Source: Burkholderiales bacterium (GTDB lineage Bacteria > Actinomycetota > Thermoleophilia > Gaiellales > Gaiellaceae). Taken from it: DNA of 5,320 nucleotides. The stretch covers positions 1-5,320 of the forward strand of contig JAICUZ010000189.1 of NCBI GenBank assembly GCA_025935595.1. Direction: 5' to 3'. Positions 1-5,299 of the stretch are shown here, one piece after another. The translations under genes and the position numbers were made by a program. The notes below the pieces were generated by a model that was given only the letters and a program-made list of their open reading frames with translations, was not told the origin of the DNA and made no database searches. Position 1 is the stretch's first letter. The number at the start of each line of letters is the position of its first letter.

Positions 1-138
1 CGCAACCGCTTGCGGAGTTGCGGCGGTGTTCAAGGGAGTCTTTCGCGCGGGGTGCGGGCTGCGCACGTCGGCGCGCGCGATCCCGCAGCCGACGAGCGAC
101 GCGATGACAGCGCTCGCAAGGAGCAGCCGGTAGGCCAT
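1..138 (-). CDS. Secreted protein or lipoprotein, N-terminal part (3' end beyond window)
   Basis: The first 46 codons are visible; the frame is still open at the window edge. The product starts MAYRLLLASAVIASLVGCG. One arginine precedes a hydrophobic core (residues 5-17) that ends in a good lipobox, L15-V16-G17-C18, predicting signal peptidase II cleavage and lipid attachment at Cys18. An A21-R22-A23 motif before Asp24 would also fit signal peptidase I, so a plain secreted protein remains possible. Residues 24-46 are rich in Pro, Thr and Ala, like an extracytoplasmic tether. The ATG at 138 is the only usable start: no ATG, GTG or TTG lies upstream before the in-frame TGA at 187-189. There is no Shine-Dalgarno sequence, but a TANNNT box lies six bases upstream, suggesting a leaderless mRNA. 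The function of the mature domain is not visible. It is co-directional with the ATP-grasp gene but 134 bases away. Confidence 0.68.
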   Translation of the reverse strand, partial: MAYRLLLASAVIASLVGCGIARADVRSPHPARKTPLNTAATPQAVA

Positions 139-144
139 GACGTG

Positions 145-150
145 AACGTA
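145..150 (-). promoter_or_regulatory. Candidate -10 box (TACGTT) of the lipoprotein gene
   Basis: Read on the minus strand, TACGTT matches the TANNNT -10 pattern common in high-GC actinobacteria. It is followed by exactly six bases (CACGTC) and then the ATG at 138. That places the expected transcription start at or within a base or two of the start codon. No recognisable TTGACA-like -35 lies at 16-18 bases upstream. The rest of the 139-272 spacer shows no clear terminator hairpin with a U-run and no convincing ORF. Confidence 0.35.
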
Positions 151-272
151 GCCCGGACGTTGGGCGACGTCGCTCCGGCGCTCTGCTCATCTCGAGCGAG
201 TGTGCACCCCAGACGCGCCGAGCCGGTGCCTGGAGCCCGCGAGGGCCGCCGCTCCGCTGCGCTGAAGGCGTT

Positions 273-1538
273 CTAGTCGGGCACGATGACGGGAGCCTCG
301 CGAAGCAACTCGGCCGTCAATGCCCGTGCGCGCTTCAGGTTCTTGCCTCCCACATACACCTCGGCGAGCAGCGTCGAGAAGATCCGGTCCGGCCCATCCA
401 CCTCCTGACCGACCTCGGCCGAGACGTCCACGAACGGCCCGAAGTCTGCCGCTTCGGTCAGTTCGGCGAGCGGCAGCGCCGCCAGTCGTCCCGTCGCGGG
501 CGCGTAGACGAGGCGGTGGTCGACGGCGCAGCGCGGCTTCCGGCTCGGTGCGAGCTGCTGGGGTAGGCCGAGGGCGGCGCGCATATGCGCCTCGATCAGG
601 TCCACGCCCCACACTGCCTCGACCAGTTGATGGATCCTGCCGCCGCCCATGCGCGCGTTGACCTCGACGATGCGCGGTCCCTTGCTCGTGCACTTGCCCT
701 CAACGTGGAGCACACCGCGCAGAAAGCCGAACGCCTGAACGGTTTGCACGCTGAGCTCGACGAGGCGGCGGACAGGCTTTGCGCCGTGGTCCGGCGGGCA
801 GTGCAGACCGGTCTCCTGAAACGACGGCTCCGGCGTCGGCGATTGTTGGGAGACGCTCGAGAACACGCAGTCGCCGTCGTCGAGGATCAGGTCGACGTCG
901 AACTCGACACCGTCGAGGTACTCCTCCAGGAGCAGGTCGTTGTGGGCGCGGAAGCTGACGACGTTGGTCACCTCGACCTCCTTCCGGACGAGCCGGTAGA
1001 TGTCGGGGAGCGATTCGAACGAGTCGACCCGGATGCATCCGATCTGGCTGTGGCCGAACTCCGGCTTCACGACCGCGGGAAACCCGACCTGGCCCGCGGC
1101 GGCATAGAGCTCGTCGAGCGACTGGACTCGCAGTGACTTCGGTGTCGGCAAGCCCGCGCGTGCGGATGCTTCGCGTGTGAGCAGCTTGCTCCGCGCGGCA
1201 TCGACGGCGGCGACCGGGTTGCCGGGCAGGCCGAGTGCGGCCGCCACGCGCGCAGCGACGGGCGGGAGCTCCTCCCAGAAGGTCAAGACGGCATCCGGCT
1301 CGATTCCGGCCGCGGACAGCGCCTCGACTACCGACCGCGCGTCCTCGTCGGCGTCGCCGACGATCTGCGCCGCGAGCCAGTCCGACGCCACGCCGTCTTC
1401 GACGAGCCGACTGGACCAGTGCCCGGCCTCGTCCACGATGACGACGCGTGCGCCGAGTTCCGCCATGCGCTCGTAGATCCGCCGCTTCCCCGGGTAGCCG
1501 GCACCGACCACCACCGCCGTCGCGCCGTCGAGCGTCAT
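273..1538 (-). CDS. ATP-grasp domain protein, probable carboxylate-amine ligase
   Basis: This is a 421-residue cytoplasmic ATP-grasp enzyme. The family activates a carboxylate as an acyl-phosphate using ATP and Mg2+ and joins it to an amine or similar nucleophile. The N-terminal pre-ATP-grasp domain (about 1-115) has a Rossmann-like opening, VVVGAGYPGKRR. The ATP-grasp core (about 118-325) shows Lys118, Lys158 in VVKPE (expected ATP contacts), LLLEEYLDG at 202-210, and the metal-binding carboxylates Glu280 (HVE) and Glu292/Asn294 in EVNARMGGG. Residues about 335-421 form the usual C-terminal cap, containing VYVGGKN. Length and layout resemble carnosine synthase and bacterial L-amino acid ligases (BacD type), but biotin-carboxylase-like or other amide ligases cannot be excluded, and the substrates are unknown. 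The start ATG overlaps the TGA of the upstream transporter gene (ATGA), with no free Shine-Dalgarno site, which implies translational coupling. A partner transporter encoded directly upstream suggests a small-molecule product that is moved across the membrane. Confidence 0.93.
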   Translation of the reverse strand: MTLDGATAVVVGAGYPGKRRIYERMAELGARVVIVDEAGHWSSRLVEDGVASDWLAAQIVGDADEDARSVVEALSAAGIEPDAVLTFWEELPPVAARVAAALGLPGNPVAAVDAARSKLLTREASARAGLPTPKSLRVQSLDELYAAAGQVGFPAVVKPEFGHSQIGCIRVDSFESLPDIYRLVRKEVEVTNVVSFRAHNDLLLEEYLDGVEFDVDLILDDGDCVFSSVSQQSPTPEPSFQETGLHCPPDHGAKPVRRLVELSVQTVQAFGFLRGVLHVEGKCTSKGPRIVEVNARMGGGRIHQLVEAVWGVDLIEAHMRAALGLPQQLAPSRKPRCAVDHRLVYAPATGRLAALPLAELTEAADFGPFVDVSAEVGQEVDGPDRIFSTLLAEVYVGGKNLKRARALTAELLREAPVIVPD

Positions 1539-3217
1539 GCGTCGACCCCGCGGGGGTCGTCGACCAGCGCCGCGTCGCTCTCGGGCGCTGCGACCACACC
1601 ACGGCCGGAGAGAGTGCGATTGAGCGCGGTCGTCAGCATGGGCGCCTGCTCGAGCACGTCGAGCAGCACGGCTCCGTCGATTCGCAGCACGGTCGTGTCT
1701 CGCTCCGTCGTCACCGTCGCGTTGCGCGGCGCGTTGTCGAGGAGACCGCGTTCTCCGAAGCCTTCGCCCGCTTCGCAGTGCGCCACCACCTCGCCGTCTC
1801 GATGGACGACCACGCGCCCTTCCGCGACCACGTAATAGGCGTGTGCCGGATGACCTTGCAAGACGATGTCGACCCCGGCGGGCAGCGGACATACCTGCGA
1901 CGCGGAGGCGAGCTGCTCGAGCGCGAGCTGCGGCGTGCCCTCGGTGATCGGCAGACGCTCGATGATCGCGAGCCTCCGCGCGAGCGCCTCGGATCGCAGC
2001 CGACTCGCCTCGTCGAGCCCGCGTAGCCCGACGATGCACGCCAGGGAGACGAGAACGCTGCCGGCACCGAGAGTCCAGAAGCTCGAGTCGAGTGAGGTGG
2101 TCTTGACGAGGATCGAGGCGAGCACGGCACCGGCGACCATCGCACCGATCGAGCTTGCGTCGAGTAGCGCAGCGATGCGGCCGAGAGTCTCGCGTGGCGT
2201 CACGCGCGCCAGCACTGTCTCGGCGACCACCTCTGCGCAGACGATCCCCGCGCCGCCCACCGCGGTGACGACCAGCGCCAGCACCAAGACGTCGCTGAGG
2301 GCGTAGACGAACTGACTCGCGCACGCGAGCACCGCCGCACCGACCACGACGAGGGTCAGCCGTGCGCTGGTCGCCAGCTGGCCGTTGAAAAGTGCGCTGA
2401 CGACGCCGCCCGCTCCGCAGGCGGCGAGCAGGAGCCCGTAGCCGCCGTCGCCCAGGCCGAGCGATCGGTCCGCGTAGACGACGAGCTGAACGGTCTGCGC
2501 ACCGTAGGTGAGCTCGACCATCGCCACCAGGGCGAAGAGTGGGATCACGAACGGAGTGACGCGCGCCGTCCGCACGCCCTCGAGGACTCTGGACGCGACA
2601 CCGCTGCCGGCGGTCGCCGACACGGGGACGCGGTGCCGGCCGAGCATGGCGAACAGCAGCGCCGACACGGCGAACGTGGCGGCATTGGCGACGAAGGCCG
2701 CCGCCGCGGAGGTGACGGTGAGGAGCAGCGCGCCGATCGCCGGGCCGACGACGACCGCCAGGTCCTGCACGGTGTGCAAGAGCGCGTTGGCGGGACCGAG
2801 CCGACTCTCTCCGACGAGCCGCGGGAGCAGAGAGAGCGCGGCCGGCCGCTCCGCGCTTCCTGCCGCCGACGCGAGCGCGACGACGCCGATCACGAGCGCG
2901 ACTGGGACGTCGCCCGCGACCGCCGCTGCCAGGACGAGCATGAGACCGAGGCGGAGCATGCTTCCGACCACCAGCACCGCGCGGCGCGGATAACGGTCCG
3001 CGATGGCTCCCCCGATCGGCCCGAGCAGGACGTACGGAAGCAGGCGAGCGATCGTCGCCGCACCGACCCACGTAGCCGAATGTGTGGCACCGAAGACGTA
3101 GCCGAGGAGCGCGGCGTTGTAGAGCCAGTCGCCGACCTGTGACGCGGCGCTCGCGCCGATGAGCACGCGCGCCTCCCGAATCGCGAGGACGCCGCGGTAC
3201 GCCGCGAACGCCCTCAC
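1535..3217 (-). CDS. MFS transporter fused to a C-terminal cyclic-nucleotide-binding-like domain
   Basis: This is a 560-residue inner-membrane protein. Residues about 15-400 are a 12-helix major facilitator core of the MFS_3/EntS-like exporter type. It opens with SQVGDWLYNAALLGYVF, and motif A sits between helices 2 and 3 (G70, D74-R75, R78-R79). A charged linker helix (403-421) leads into a cNMP-binding-like domain (about 425-530). Its phosphate-binding cassette reads FGERGLLDNAPRNATV, keeping the Glu (489), Arg (498) and Thr (501) that contact the cyclic nucleotide in CAP/PKA-type domains, so ligand binding is plausible. The domain is expected to be cytoplasmic and could gate transport by cAMP, cGMP or another ligand. 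The start is GTG at 3217: the MFS reading begins just after it, a purine-rich GGGGAAG lies seven bases upstream, and the frame further upstream is not MFS-like. The gene is first in an operon with the ATP-grasp gene, overlapping it by 4 bases. The direction and substrate of transport are not shown. Confidence 0.93.
   Translation of the reverse strand: MRAFAAYRGVLAIREARVLIGASAASQVGDWLYNAALLGYVFGATHSATWVGAATIARLLPYVLLGPIGGAIADRYPRRAVLVVGSMLRLGLMLVLAAAVAGDVPVALVIGVVALASAAGSAERPAALSLLPRLVGESRLGPANALLHTVQDLAVVVGPAIGALLLTVTSAAAAFVANAATFAVSALLFAMLGRHRVPVSATAGSGVASRVLEGVRTARVTPFVIPLFALVAMVELTYGAQTVQLVVYADRSLGLGDGGYGLLLAACGAGGVVSALFNGQLATSARLTLVVVGAAVLACASQFVYALSDVLVLALVVTAVGGAGIVCAEVVAETVLARVTPRETLGRIAALLDASSIGAMVAGAVLASILVKTTSLDSSFWTLGAGSVLVSLACIVGLRGLDEASRLRSEALARRLAIIERLPITEGTPQLALEQLASASQVCPLPAGVDIVLQGHPAHAYYVVAEGRVVVHRDGEVVAHCEAGEGFGERGLLDNAPRNATVTTERDTTVLRIDGAVLLDVLEQAPMLTTALNRTLSGRGVVAAPESDAALVDDPRGVDA
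1543..1559 (-). promoter_or_regulatory. GC hairpin just before the ATP-grasp start codon
   Basis: A perfect inverted repeat, CGACCCC-GCG-GGGGTCG (7-base arms, 3-base loop), lies in the last codons of the transporter gene and ends four bases before the ATG at 1538. In the mRNA its 3' arm carries the only G-run near that start, so the hairpin would hide any ribosome site unless ribosomes finishing the upstream gene melt it. The structure is seen directly; the regulatory role is inferred. The codons here encode a low-complexity tail (DDPRGVDA), so the arms are not forced by a conserved protein domain. Confidence 0.4.
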
Positions 3218-3224
3218 GTAGATT

Positions 3225-3231
3225 CTTCCCC
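3225..3231 (-). promoter_or_regulatory. Ribosome binding site of the MFS-cNMP gene
   Basis: GGGGAAG on the minus strand is followed by seven bases (AATCTAC) and then GTG at 3217. It is an imperfect Shine-Dalgarno match but correctly spaced. It decides the start, because the longer upstream frame, from 3550, runs antisense into the hydrolase gene and does not look like protein. Confidence 0.55.
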
Positions 3232-3282
3232 GCGGACAGACGGATCCATGCGAGCGACAGTATGGGCCGTCAGAGACTCCAA

Positions 3283-3300
3283 CCGGTGCTCCCTCACCGG
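3283..3300. promoter_or_regulatory. Inverted repeat, candidate operator (CCGGTG-N6-CACCGG)
   Basis: Two perfect 6-base arms, CCGGTG and CACCGG, are separated by CTCCCT within the divergent spacer. Arm centres are 12 bases apart, roughly one helical turn, as expected for a dimeric regulator contacting one DNA face. It lies upstream of the hydrolase ribosome site and upstream of the candidate -10 of the transporter operon, so one bound protein could affect both directions. It could instead form a weak hairpin in the hydrolase leader. No regulator gene is encoded in the window. Confidence 0.4.
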
Positions 3301-3316
3301 AGGCCGACTGGTCGCG

Positions 3317-3322
3317 AGGAGG
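3317..3322 (+). promoter_or_regulatory. Ribosome binding site of the AstE/AspA-family gene
   Basis: AGGAGG is a full anti-Shine-Dalgarno match placed four bases before the ATG at 3327. Spacing is slightly short but still functional, and it fixes this ATG as the start. Confidence 0.75.
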
Positions 3323-3326
3323 CCAC

Positions 3327-4265
3327 ATGATCGAGCGCACGGTGATCGAGTTCGAGCACGAGCTGCTGAAGGGGCTCGAGCATCCGGCGTTCGTCGCACG
3401 AGGTGCGGCGGACGACGGCCCGAACGTCTCGCTGATCGGCGGCATCCACGGCTGCGAGTACTCGTCGATTGCGGCGGTGACGCGGTTCATGAACGAGCTC
3501 GACACGAGCGAGCTGAGAGGCACGATCACCGCGGTACCGGTGGTGAGCATGGAGTCATTCAGACAGCGCTCGCCGTTCGTCGTGCCGGTCGACGGAAAGA
3601 ACCTGAACCGATGCTTCCCCGGGTCCTACGACGGCACGTACACGGACGTGCTCGCGCGGTCGATCTACGAGACGCTGATCGAGCCGGCCGACGTGCTACT
3701 CGATCTCCACGGCGGCGACCAGGTGGAGGCGCTGGAGCCGTTCGCAATCTACGATGCCTCGCCGGTCGAGGAACACGCGGGCAAGATCGCGGCTGCGTTC
3801 CGACTCCCGTATGTCGTGCGCGAGGAGCGGTCGGAGGGCGGTGTCGGCGGCATGACGACGAGTGCCGCCGCCCACGCGGGGATCCCGGGCGTGATCGCGG
3901 AGGCGGGAGGCCGTGGGCTGCTCGAGGACGGGGCGACGGCGATGCTGGCCGCGGGTGTCCACAACGTTCTGCGGATGCTCGAGATGCTCCCGGGCGAGCC
4001 GGATCCGCCGCCGGCTCGCCAGCAACGTGTCGGGAGCTTCGTGTGGCTGCGATCGCCGCAGGGCGGCTGGTGGGATTGGGTCGTCGAGGCCGGCGAGGAC
4101 GTCGCGGAGGGTCAACTGCTCGGGCGGATCCGGGCACTCACGGGCGAGGTTCGGGAAGACGTCGTCGCGCCGCAGCCCGGCGTTGTGCTCTTCATCACCT
4201 CGAGCCCCGCAGTTGCAGCCGACGGGCTGTTGCTCGGACTGGGCGCAGATCTGAGCCCTGCCTAG
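3327..4265 (+). CDS. Succinylglutamate desuccinylase/aspartoacylase-family zinc hydrolase (M14-like)
   Basis: This is a 312-residue cytoplasmic enzyme; no signal peptide is seen. The family uses one Zn2+ to hydrolyse amide bonds of N-acyl amino acids or short peptides. Zinc ligands are visible as H41-x-x-E44 in GGIHGCEY and His128 in LLDLHGG. NLNRCFPG (92-99) supplies the substrate-binding Asn/Arg pair, and Glu192 in IAEAGG is the expected catalytic base. The catalytic domain covers about 30-220. A Pro-rich linker (222-231) leads to a beta-rich C-terminal domain (about 233-305) containing GEDVAEGQLLGRI, as in AspA/AstE-type proteins. Length is normal for the family (about 300-350). The first helix of a catabolic operon is absent: no arginine succinyltransferase pathway genes are nearby, so a true AstE role is unlikely. 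It is divergent from the ATP-grasp/transporter operon, suggesting a related substrate. It may act on the ligase product or on a compound that is imported; the exact substrate is unknown. Confidence 0.93.
   Translation: MIERTVIEFEHELLKGLEHPAFVARGAADDGPNVSLIGGIHGCEYSSIAAVTRFMNELDTSELRGTITAVPVVSMESFRQRSPFVVPVDGKNLNRCFPGSYDGTYTDVLARSIYETLIEPADVLLDLHGGDQVEALEPFAIYDASPVEEHAGKIAAAFRLPYVVREERSEGGVGGMTTSAAAHAGIPGVIAEAGGRGLLEDGATAMLAAGVHNVLRMLEMLPGEPDPPPARQQRVGSFVWLRSPQGGWWDWVVEAGEDVAEGQLLGRIRALTGEVREDVVAPQPGVVLFITSSPAVAADGLLLGLGADLSPA
3993..4020 (+). repeat. Perfect 10-base-arm inverted repeat inside the hydrolase gene
   Basis: GGCGAGCCGG (3993-4002) and CCGGCTCGCC (4011-4020) are exact reverse complements separated by eight bases (ATCCGCCG). 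The repeat would form a very stable RNA hairpin. It encodes G223 to R231, the Pro-rich linker between the catalytic and C-terminal domains, a poorly constrained part of the protein. There is no U-run after it, so it is not an intrinsic terminator. Confidence 0.7.
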
Positions 4266-4305
4266 GTGGTCCGAGGGAAGCCGAGCCGATGCCGTCGAGG
4301 AGGCG

Positions 4306-4311
4306 TACTAT
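4306..4311 (+). promoter_or_regulatory. Candidate -10 box (TACTAT) of the 65-residue gene
   Basis: TACTAT fits TANNNT and lies exactly six bases before the ATG at 4318, so transcription would start at about the A of the start codon (leaderless). A GAGGAGG sequence at 4297-4303 looks like a ribosome site but is 14 bases from the ATG, too far for normal use, and no in-frame start codon lies at proper spacing. No clear -35 is seen. Confidence 0.4.
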
Positions 4312-4317
4312 CGGCAG

Positions 4318-4515
4318 ATGAACTTCTGGAAGAGACTCATGGGACGCCGGGACGCTGCCGCTGCTCGCCGCGCCGAGGAAGCGCGAAACGAGACCCCGGC
4401 CGAGCGGCGCGAGGCAGCCGAGGGCGTCGAGGGCGTTGCCGCAGACGAGTTCGTCCAAGAGGGGCTGGGCGGGGTCGACCCCAACCGGCTCATCGACGAC
4501 GAGTTCAAGCCCTAA
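4318..4515 (+). CDS. Small charged protein of unknown function (65 residues)
   Basis: I do not recognise this family. The protein begins MNFWKRLMGRRD, a short amphipathic basic-aromatic segment that could touch membrane or nucleic acid. Residues 13-40 are rich in Ala, Arg and Glu and likely helical. The acidic tail is VDPNRLIDDEFKP. No Cys, signal peptide or transmembrane segment is present. Support for coding: an ATG preceded by a well-placed TANNNT box, an ordered charge pattern with clean ends, and an end that meets the opposing gene precisely, its TAA sharing bases with the TAG of the cupin gene. It lies 52 bases after the hydrolase stop in the same direction but probably has its own leaderless transcript. 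The longer antisense and plus-strand frames here have the Arg/Pro-rich look of shadow frames. Confidence 0.6.
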   Translation: MNFWKRLMGRRDAAAARRAEEARNETPAERREAAEGVEGVAADEFVQEGLGGVDPNRLIDDEFKP

Positions 4516-4871
4516 CCAGGTCTTCGCGCGAGGATCGCGAGCACCGACAGGTTCTCGTAGGCGCTGAACCGGTGGTCGGCCCCGGCGGGGACGAACACCG
4601 CGTTCCCCTCTCGCAGCTCCAGACGCTCGCCGTCGACCTCGAGCCATCCACGCCCGTCGAGAACGATGTAGAGCTCGTCGGCGGTGTTCACGCGCTGGTG
4701 GTCGGGTTCCGGCGCGACAAGCGCATAGACGCCGATCTGGAGGAGCGTCGATTGGTGGACGATCTCGAGACCGCCTGCTTCGGTGGCACAGAGTCGCGCC
4801 TTGGGCCCGTTGATGTCGAAGGCGTGAGCCGCGTCCAGCGTCTTGTCGGTTTCGTCGAGCGGTACGGTCAT
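4512..4871 (-). CDS. Small single-domain cupin protein
   Basis: This is a 119-residue cytoplasmic cupin beta-barrel. Motif 1 is present in altered form: H58-Q-R60, then E66 and the usual E-x6-G spacing to G73 (ELYIVLDG); the second histidine of HxH is Arg60. Motif 2 is canonical, G89-x5-P95-x-G97-x2-H100 (GNAVFVPAGADH). Three of the four usual metal ligands (His58, Glu66, His100) therefore remain, so metal binding is possible but the site is atypical. Small cupins of this type may be enzymes, ligand sensors or sugar/metabolite binders; no specific reaction can be assigned. The start ATG at 4871 overlaps the TGA of the AhpD-like gene (ATGA), so the two are co-translated. The gene end overlaps the stop of the convergent 65-residue gene. 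No separate promoter or terminator is visible. Confidence 0.9.
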   Translation of the reverse strand: MTVPLDETDKTLDAAHAFDINGPKARLCATEAGGLEIVHQSTLLQIGVYALVAPEPDHQRVNTADELYIVLDGRGWLEVDGERLELREGNAVFVPAGADHRFSAYENLSVLAILARRPG

Positions 4872-5299
4872 CGCTTCAGCCGGGATGCGCGCTCTGAGTG
4901 CCTTGCGATCGACACTCGGTTCCAGAGGTTGATCGTTGCGATCTGCCAGATCAGATGAGTCAGCTCTTCGGAATCGAAGTGCCGGGCCGCCTCTTCGTAG
5001 ATCTCAACCGGGACACCCGCCTCGGTGACGAGAGTCATCGCATCGGTGAGTGCGAGCGCTGCGCGTTCCCGCTCGCTGAAGAGCTGTGCGTCCCGCCAGG
5101 CAGCGAGCAGGTAGAGGCGCTGCTCGGACTCGCCGGCCTTGCGCGCCCGCTTGCTGTGCAGATCGATGCAGTACGCGCAGCCGTTTACGATCGACGCGCG
5201 AACCTTGACCAGCTCGCGCACGATCGGCTCGACCTCGATCTCCTGCTCGAGCGCCGCCATCGCGCTGCGCTGAACGCCGGTCAGGTCGTAGACACGCAT
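4868..5299 (-). CDS. Carboxymuconolactone decarboxylase/AhpD-like protein
   Basis: This is a 143-residue all-helical protein of the CMD/AhpD superfamily. It carries the AhpD-type redox signature Glu29...Cys41-Ala-Tyr-Cys44...His48 (NGCAYCIDLH), where the vicinal cysteines and His form the peroxidase/disulfide-reductase site of AhpD. The run EQRLYLLAAWRDAQLFSERERAAL (58-81 region, in part) and the tail near INLWNRVSIARH are typical of the short, about 145-residue, subgroup. It likely works as a trimer or hexamer in thiol-dependent peroxide or alkylhydroperoxide removal; true decarboxylase activity is unlikely given the CxxC site. The ATG at 5299 gives a family-typical N terminus, but the frame stays open to the window edge and no clear Shine-Dalgarno precedes it, so an earlier start is not excluded. 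It is the first visible gene of a pair with the cupin. Confidence 0.92.
   Translation of the reverse strand: MRVYDLTGVQRSAMAALEQEIEVEPIVRELVKVRASIVNGCAYCIDLHSKRARKAGESEQRLYLLAAWRDAQLFSERERAALALTDAMTLVTEAGVPVEIYEEAARHFDSEELTHLIWQIATINLWNRVSIARHSERASRLKR

Larger units (their letters stand above)
3218..3326. promoter_or_regulatory. Divergent promoter region between transporter operon and hydrolase gene
   Basis: These 109 bases separate two divergent start codons, so promoters for both directions should lie here or just inside the neighbouring genes. For the minus strand, CATACT (3264-3259) is a possible -10, giving a leader of roughly 35 bases, but no good -35 is found at normal spacing. For the plus strand no convincing -10/-35 pair is evident. 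GGAGGCC occurs twice (3299-3305 and 3318-3324), 19 bases apart; the second copy contains the hydrolase ribosome site. A perfect inverted repeat lies at 3283-3300. Confidence 0.5.

Noticed and set aside
139..272. Possible intrinsic terminator after the ATP-grasp gene
   Set aside because: Only short 4-5 base imperfect stems (for example CGCTC...GAGCG near 180-203) and no U-run were found.
10..276. Plus-strand open frame of 88 codons at the left edge
   Set aside because: Low-complexity Arg/Ala composition, no ribosome site, and antisense to a better-supported signal-peptide-bearing gene.
585..1136. Plus-strand 183-codon frame antisense to the ATP-grasp gene
   Set aside because: It reads somewhat protein-like because it mirrors the codon pattern of the real gene; no start signal and no recognisable domain.
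1539..3071. Upstream extension of the ATP-grasp frame, giving a 932-residue open frame on the minus strand
   Set aside because: The part before residue 512 is Arg/Ala/Gly-rich shadow translation of the MFS gene in another frame. The ATP-grasp domain begins at the ATG at 1538, which overlaps the MFS stop.
3218..3550. N-terminal extension of the MFS frame to an upstream start at 3550
   Set aside because: It runs antisense through the start of the hydrolase gene, has no MFS or signal-like character, and the GTG at 3217 has a spaced ribosome site.
3993..4020. Intrinsic terminator inside the hydrolase gene
   Set aside because: Although the stem is strong, no U-tract follows and the reading frame continues through a typical C-terminal domain.
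4266..4958. Plus-strand 230-codon frame across the small gene, cupin and AhpD-like genes
   Set aside because: Crosses three better-supported genes in other frames or on the other strand; the first third is Arg/Gly low complexity and the rest mirrors the cupin gene.
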